A stretch of DNA of 26,028 nt, from assembly GCA_035518875.1 (NCBI GenBank), contig DATIXD010000069.1, forward strand, positions 1 through 26,028, written 5' to 3'. Position 1 is the stretch's first letter. Every line of letters begins with the position of its first letter. The notes beneath the pieces were generated by a model. The model was not told where the DNA came from. It searched no databases and saw only the letters and a program-made list of their open reading frames with translations. Below are positions 21,773-26,028 of the stretch, in pieces. The stretch comes from DATIXD01 sp035518875. Lineage in GTDB: Bacteria > Pseudomonadota > Gammaproteobacteria > Methylococcales > Methylococcaceae. The position numbers and the translations under genes were made by a program.

Positions 21773-22429
21773 ATGTTTACAGGCATCATCCAGGCAATCG
21801 GGCGGATTGCTCAGATCGAATCCAAAGGCGGAGATTGCCGCCTGACCGTTGCGGCCGGCAAGCTGCCGCTGGCGGGCGTGGTCTTGGGGGACAGTATCGC
21901 TGTCAGCGGCGTCTGCCTGACGGCGGTCGAACTGGGCAGGCAACAGTTCGGCGCGGACGTTTCCCGCGAAACCCTGAGTCGCACGACGCTGGGCGATCTT
22001 AAGCCCGGTTCGGCGGTCAATCTGGAATTGGCGCTGACGCCGGCGACCCGCCTGGGCGGGCATATCGTCAGCGGCCATGTGGATGGCGTGGGCCAAGTCG
22101 TCGAACGCCGCGCTGACGCGCGCTCGATGCGCCTCATCATCGAGGCGCCCGCCGGTTTGGCCAAATACATCGCCGAAAAGGGCTCGATCTGCGTGGACGG
22201 CGTCAGTCTCACGGTCAATGGCGTCGACGGTCGCCGTTTCGATCTGAACATCGTGCCGCATACCTTGGCCGAAACCACGCTGGACGAGTTCCAGCCAGGG
22301 CGCAAGGTCAATCTGGAAGTCGACATTCTGGCGCGCTACCTGGAGCGTCTGATGCTCGGCGAGCGAGCAGCCGAATCCACCGGTGGAGTGACCCGCGAAT
22401 TGCTCGAAAAAAGCGGATTCATCGGATAG
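21773..22429 (+). CDS. ribE: Riboflavin synthase (alpha chain)
   Basis: RibE dismutates two molecules of 6,7-dimethyl-8-ribityllumazine to riboflavin and the pyrimidine intermediate, as a homotrimer. The product is 218 aa made of two tandem lumazine-binding barrels. Repeat one starts MFTGIIQAIGRI and contains SIAVSGVCLTAV, and repeat two starts GGHIVSGHVDGVGQV and contains GSICVDGVSLTVNGV. The recurrence of the S-x-x-V-x-G-V-x-L-T pattern shows the internal duplication. No clear Shine-Dalgarno sequence precedes the ATG. ribBA follows after 9 bp. The gene is also called ribC in some species. Confidence 0.96.
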   Translation: MFTGIIQAIGRIAQIESKGGDCRLTVAAGKLPLAGVVLGDSIAVSGVCLTAVELGRQQFGADVSRETLSRTTLGDLKPGSAVNLELALTPATRLGGHIVSGHVDGVGQVVERRADARSMRLIIEAPAGLAKYIAEKGSICVDGVSLTVNGVDGRRFDLNIVPHTLAETTLDEFQPGRKVNLEVDILARYLERLMLGERAAESTGGVTRELLEKSGFIG

Positions 22430-22438
22430 AGAGATGAA

Positions 22439-23542
22439 ATGAACAGCATCGAGGAAATCATCGAGGATCTGCGTCAGGGCAAGATGGTGGTCATCATGGA
22501 TGATGATGACCGCGAGAACGAGGGTGATCTGGTGATGGCGGCGAGCCATGTGCGGCCTGAAGACATCAACTTCATGGCGCGTTACGGCCGCGGTCTCATC
22601 TGCGTTACGCTGACGCGTGAGCGCTGTCAGCAGTTACGCCTACCTTTGATGGTGAACGAGAACAAGACGCCGCATTCCACCAATTTCACCGTCTCCATCG
22701 AGGCGGCCACCGGCGTGACCACCGGGATTTCGGCCGCCGATCGGGCACGCACCATTCGTTGCGCCGTCGCTACGAGCGCCAAGCCCGAGGATCTGGTGCA
22801 GCCGGGCCATGTGTTTCCGCTGATGGCGCAGCCGGGCGGGGTGTTGAACCGCGCCGGGCACACCGAGGCGGGTTGTGATCTGGCGCGTCTTTCAGGGTTG
22901 GAACCGGCGGCGGTCATCGTCGAGATACTCAACGACGACGGTTCGATGGCGCGGCGGCCCGAACTCGAATGCTTCGCCCAGGCGCATGGGCTCAAGATCG
23001 GCACCATCGCCGATCTGATCCACTACCGGATCCAGAACGAGCAGACGGTGGAACGCATCTGTGACTGCGATTTCCCCACCGAATACGGCAAGTTCAGGCT
23101 GTACGCCTATCAGGATCAAATCGACAACAAGCTGCATCTGGCGCTGACGATGGGCAGCGTAGACGACGGCCAGCCGGTCTTGGTGCGGGTGCACGGGCGC
23201 AATCTCTTGTGCGATCTGTTCGGCGCCAAGCGCGACGATGTCAGCTTGCCCCTGCGCAGCGCCATGAAAAAGATCGCCGAGGAAGGCCGCGGCGTGTTGG
23301 TGGTCATCCGCAAGGAGGAAGACACCAAATCGCTGGTCGAGCGCATCCATCAGTACAGCATGGAGGACCACGGCGTGCCCATCCAGAGTCGGGACGAAGG
23401 CGGCGACGATTGGCGCACCACCGGCACGGGGGCGCAGATTTTGGCCGATCTGGGGGTCCACAAGCTGCGCGTCATGGGGGCGCCGAAGAAATATCTGGGG
23501 CTGTCCGGTTACGATCTGGAAGTGGTCGAATACGTTTCCTAG
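22439..23542 (+). CDS. ribBA: RibBA with intact DHBP synthase and degenerate GTP cyclohydrolase II (RibBX type)
   Basis: The N-terminal domain (about 1-200) is 3,4-dihydroxy-2-butanone-4-phosphate synthase, which makes the four-carbon unit for lumazine from ribulose-5-phosphate. DDDDRENEGD (21-30, Glu27) and RAGHTEAGCDLA (His141) are intact. The C-terminal domain aligns with GTP cyclohydrolase II, but the zinc-binding cysteines are all lost. Where RibA has H-S-E-C it reads HGRN (Asn255), and where RibA has L-R-C-D-C-G it reads KRDDVS (Asp266, Val268). The ending YLGLSGYDLEVVEYV is typical of the RibBX variant described in Proteobacteria. So this protein should not make the pyrimidine precursor from GTP. 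GAGAG lies close before the ATG, and ribH follows after 19 bp. Confidence 0.93.
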   Translation: MNSIEEIIEDLRQGKMVVIMDDDDRENEGDLVMAASHVRPEDINFMARYGRGLICVTLTRERCQQLRLPLMVNENKTPHSTNFTVSIEAATGVTTGISAADRARTIRCAVATSAKPEDLVQPGHVFPLMAQPGGVLNRAGHTEAGCDLARLSGLEPAAVIVEILNDDGSMARRPELECFAQAHGLKIGTIADLIHYRIQNEQTVERICDCDFPTEYGKFRLYAYQDQIDNKLHLALTMGSVDDGQPVLVRVHGRNLLCDLFGAKRDDVSLPLRSAMKKIAEEGRGVLVVIRKEEDTKSLVERIHQYSMEDHGVPIQSRDEGGDDWRTTGTGAQILADLGVHKLRVMGAPKKYLGLSGYDLEVVEYVS

Positions 23543-23561
23543 TCAACCCGAGGGAAGATTT

Positions 23562-24041
23562 ATGTCCGAAATCAAAACTTACGAAGGCGGCATGGTCGCC
23601 GATTCCGCCCGCTTTTGCATCGTGGCCTCGCGCTTCAACAGCTTCATCGTTGATCAATTGGTGGCAGGCGCCATCGACGCCCTGGTTCGCCACGGTGCCG
23701 ACGAAAAGTCCATCCATCTGGTCAAGACGCCCGGTGCTTACGAGTTACCCCTGGCGGTGCAGCAAGTTGCCGCGGCCAAGCGCTACGACGCCATTATCGC
23801 GGTGGGCGCGGTGATCCGCGGTTCGACGCCGCATTTCGATTACGTGGCGGGTGAGTGCGTGAAAGGCATGAGCAGCGTCTCCCTCAAGTACGAGATCCCG
23901 GTGAGCTTCGGCGTGCTGACCGTGGACACCATCGAACAGGCGATCGAACGGGCCGGCACCAAAGCAGGCAACAAGGGTGCGGAAGCGGCACTGTCCGCCA
24001 TCGAAATGGTCAACCTGATACGCGGGCTGGGCAGCACATGA
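23562..24041 (+). CDS. ribH: 6,7-dimethyl-8-ribityllumazine synthase
   Basis: RibH condenses the ribityl-pyrimidine with dihydroxybutanone phosphate to give the lumazine, normally as a 60-mer shell or pentamer. The product is 159 aa, the usual size. IVASRFNSFIVDQL (20-33) forms the ring-stacking site with Phe25, GAYELPLA (58-65) and VGAVIRGSTPHFDYV (81-95) carry the phosphate site and the catalytic His91. A good GAGGGAAG site precedes the ATG. The stop TGA overlaps the nusB start (ATGA), so the two are translationally coupled. Confidence 0.97.
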   Translation: MSEIKTYEGGMVADSARFCIVASRFNSFIVDQLVAGAIDALVRHGADEKSIHLVKTPGAYELPLAVQQVAAAKRYDAIIAVGAVIRGSTPHFDYVAGECVKGMSSVSLKYEIPVSFGVLTVDTIEQAIERAGTKAGNKGAEAALSAIEMVNLIRGLGST

Positions 24042-24478
24042 ACCAGGCCAGAAGTTTGGCGCGGCGCAGCGCCGTGCAGGCGCTTTATCAATGGCAGTTG
24101 ACCGGTCTGAACCTCGGCGAGATCGAGCGGCAGTTCGTCGAGGAGCATGGGTTAGGCAAAGCCGAGGCGAGTTATTTCAGCGAGCTGCTGCATGAGGTAC
24201 CCAAGTGCTTGGATGTGATTGACGCCGCCTTGGGCGAGTTCGTCGACCGGGCCATCGCCGACATCGATCCGGTGGAGCGCGCCATCTTGCGCATCGGCTG
24301 TTATGAACTGCTGTTCCGCCCCGACGTTCCTTACCTCGTGGCTTTGAACGAGGGCATTACCCTGGCCAAGAGCTTCGGCGCGGCGCATAGCCACAAATAC
24401 GTCAATGGCATTCTGGACAAGATCGCCCACAAGCACCGGGCGGTCGAGATTGCCGCCAGCAAGGCGGGACGAGTCTAA
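24038..24478 (+). CDS. nusB: Transcription antitermination factor NusB
   Basis: NusB pairs with NusE (S10) on boxA RNA to allow antitermination in rRNA operons. The product is 146 aa, the standard all-helical size. ARRSAVQALYQWQLTG at the N-terminus and IDPVERAILRIGCYEL near the middle are family marks, followed by NEGITLAKSFGAAHSHKYVNGILDKIA. The ATG at 24038 shares the sequence ATGA with the ribH stop. thiL begins 13 bp after the nusB stop. Confidence 0.96.
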   Translation: MNQARSLARRSAVQALYQWQLTGLNLGEIERQFVEEHGLGKAEASYFSELLHEVPKCLDVIDAALGEFVDRAIADIDPVERAILRIGCYELLFRPDVPYLVALNEGITLAKSFGAAHSHKYVNGILDKIAHKHRAVEIAASKAGRV

Positions 24479-24491
24479 CCGCTATCGACGA

Positions 24492-25463
24492 ATGACCTTG
24501 GCGCTCGGCGAATTCGAACTCATCCGACGGTTTTTCACTCGGCAGTCGGTCAAGCGCATGGGGACGCTGCTGGGCGTGGGGGACGACTGCGCTTTGGTGC
24601 GGCCCGGTCCCCAAGCCGATCTGGCGGTCACCGTCGACACCTTGGTCGAGGGTGTTCATTTTCTCCCTGGTACCGACCCGGAACGCTTGGGCCACAAGGC
24701 GCTCGCGGTCAATCTCAGCGACCTGGCGGCGACGGGCGCCGAACCGGCCTGGGCAACCCTTGCCCTGACTTTACCCCAGGCCGAGGAAAGCTGGTTGACC
24801 GGCTTCGCCAAGGGCTTCTTGGGATTGGCGGAGCGTTATGGCGTGGAACTGATTGGCGGCGACACGACGCGCGGACCCTTGTCGATCACGGTGCAAGCGA
24901 TGGGACTGGTCCAAGCAGGCAAGGCCTTGCGGCGCTCAACCGCCCGGGTAGGCGATAGGGTTTATCTGACAGGCGAATTGGGTGCCGCCGGGCTCGGGCT
25001 GAAGATCCTGCTCAGGAAAACCGACATCGAAGCGCCGGAAGCCGTAGCCCATCTGGAACAACCCGATCCGCGAGTTCTGGTTGGCCTGGCTTTGATCGGC
25101 GTGGCCAATGCTTGCATCGACGTTTCCGATGGGTTGACGGCCGATCTTGGCCATATCCTAAAAATGAGCAATGTGGGCGCCACGTTGAAATGGTCGCACC
25201 TGCCCCTGTCGGCATCCGTTCGGCGTTACGTCGAAGCCAACGACGACTGGTCCATGCCTTTGCAGGCCGGCGATGATTACGAACTGTGCTTCACGGTTGC
25301 ACCAGAGTGTGAGGGCGAATTGGAGCGGCGTATGGCGACGTTGAATTGCCCTTGCGCCCGAATCGGTCGCATCGAGAGCCAACCGGGGCTGCGTTTGGAG
25401 AAGGACGGCCAAATACTTGATTTAGCGGCTATCGGATACCAGCACTTTTTTCCGGCCGTATGA
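24492..25463 (+). CDS. thiL: Thiamine-monophosphate kinase
   Basis: ThiL phosphorylates thiamine monophosphate to thiamine pyrophosphate, the last step of the pathway. The product is 323 aa from the ATG at 24492, which gives the expected N-terminus (GEFELIRRFF). Metal and ATP residues are visible in GVGDDCALV (Asp31, Asp32), AVTVDTLVEGVHF, and GGDTTRG, with the substrate region DVSDGLTADL and AGDDYELCF further on. It belongs to the PurM-like ATP-binding superfamily. The ribosome site is weak, so coupling to nusB is likely. The stop TGA overlaps the pgpA ATG by four bases. Confidence 0.95.
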   Translation: MTLALGEFELIRRFFTRQSVKRMGTLLGVGDDCALVRPGPQADLAVTVDTLVEGVHFLPGTDPERLGHKALAVNLSDLAATGAEPAWATLALTLPQAEESWLTGFAKGFLGLAERYGVELIGGDTTRGPLSITVQAMGLVQAGKALRRSTARVGDRVYLTGELGAAGLGLKILLRKTDIEAPEAVAHLEQPDPRVLVGLALIGVANACIDVSDGLTADLGHILKMSNVGATLKWSHLPLSASVRRYVEANDDWSMPLQAGDDYELCFTVAPECEGELERRMATLNCPCARIGRIESQPGLRLEKDGQILDLAAIGYQHFFPAV

Positions 25464-25969
25464 GCATGGCGCAACACAAGACCAAGCCTGTCCGAATCGG
25501 GCCGGATATTGTGTTCGGGAGTCCGATCTGCTTCCTGGCTTTCGGTTTCGGCTCCGGCCTTACTCCGATCGCGCCGGGCACCTTGGGGACCCTGGCGGCG
25601 ATTCCACTCTACCTGGCGGCCTCCTCGCTGGGGCTCCCAGCTTATCTTGGCTTGACGATGGTGCTATTCCTGGCCGGCGTTTGGATCTGCGGACGCTGCG
25701 AGCAACTGTTGGGGGTGGAGGATCATTCAGGGATCGTCTGGGATGAAATCGTCGGTTTCTTCATCACCATGATCGCCGCTCCCGTTTCGCTAGCGACCTT
25801 GGTTTCCGGGTTCGTCCTGTTCCGCTTATTCGACATACTCAAACCCTGGCCCATAGGCCTTCTCGATCGGCGGATTCATGGCGGCTTGGGTATCATGCTG
25901 GACGACGTTTTAGCAGGCTTTTACGCCTGCTTGGGTCTACTCTCGCTGACGCGTTACGGGGCAATTTGA
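25460..25969 (+). CDS. pgpA: Phosphatidylglycerophosphatase A
   Basis: PgpA removes phosphate from phosphatidylglycerol phosphate to make phosphatidylglycerol in the inner membrane. The product is 169 aa. FGSGLTPIAPGTLGTL (30-45) and the acidic EDHSGIVWDEIVGFF stretch (87-101, with Asp88, His89, Asp95 and Glu96) match the family active site. Four hydrophobic segments lie at about 20-33, 43-58, 61-78 and 100-122. The start overlaps the thiL stop (ATGA), so it is the last gene of the coupled run nusB-thiL-pgpA. A second ATG at 25466 is also possible. Confidence 0.95.
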   Translation: MSMAQHKTKPVRIGPDIVFGSPICFLAFGFGSGLTPIAPGTLGTLAAIPLYLAASSLGLPAYLGLTMVLFLAGVWICGRCEQLLGVEDHSGIVWDEIVGFFITMIAAPVSLATLVSGFVLFRLFDILKPWPIGLLDRRIHGGLGIMLDDVLAGFYACLGLLSLTRYGAI

Positions 25970-25996
25970 GTGTCTCCGTCGGCAGCTGAGATTTAA

Positions 25997-26025
25997 TTGA
26001 TAAGCGGGCATCAATTTAGTATTAT
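25997..26025 (+). promoter_or_regulatory. Strong sigma-70 promoter at the right edge
   Basis: TTGATA (25997-26002), a 17-bp spacer and TATTAT (26020-26025) each match five of six consensus bases at ideal spacing in an AT-rich stretch after pgpA. Transcription would start just past the window end, so it drives the next gene to the right. Confidence 0.6.
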
Positions 26026-26028
26026 TTA

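Overview
The window reads as chromosomal DNA of a GC-rich gammaproteobacterium. The gene order glyA-nrdR-ribD-ribE-ribBA-ribH-nusB-thiL-pgpA is a classic gammaproteobacterial arrangement, and the sequence types of DusA, RlmKL and YihY agree. A methanotroph-like (Methylococcales) host is a guess from overall flavour and the type of dispersed repeats; nothing here proves it. No rRNA, tRNA, CRISPR array, transposase or integrase gene was found.

Left part (1-3400) is accessory. It holds a small unknown gene, a 154-bp MITE-like element with 15-bp inverted ends (442-595), a phosphoribosyltransferase, and then two lower-GC genes (a DUF2971 protein and an unknown one-TM protein). These two genes lie between three sites that resemble integron attC recombination sites (1289-1346, 2417-2486, 2983-3042). 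I read 1340-3042 as a short integron-type cassette array with no integrase in view. It is followed by a palindrome-rich dispersed repeat (3086-3305) and a terminator-like hairpin.

Middle part (3400-18570) is mostly housekeeping and envelope genes. On the minus strand are a giant DUF748/AsmA-like envelope protein and a DUF3124 exported protein. A plus-strand run follows: dusA, folE, hemH. Next come a minus-strand HDOD signalling protein, a lipoprotein with a lysozyme-like transglycosylase domain, a YihY/BrkB membrane protein, the fused 23S rRNA methyltransferase RlmKL (probable UUG start) and acylphosphatase. A minus-strand pair then encodes a PAS/AAA+/Fis sigma-54 activator and, immediately downstream, a second HDOD protein with an altered HD motif.

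Right part (18570-26028) is the core biosynthetic block. GlyA feeds one-carbon metabolism and NrdR is the ribonucleotide reductase repressor. RibD, RibE, RibB(A) and RibH carry out most riboflavin synthesis, followed by NusB, ThiL and PgpA. The RibBA protein keeps the DHBP synthase domain, but its GTP cyclohydrolase II domain lacks all three zinc cysteines (the RibBX type), so a separate RibA must be encoded elsewhere. A strong sigma-70 promoter sits at the right edge and points out of the window.
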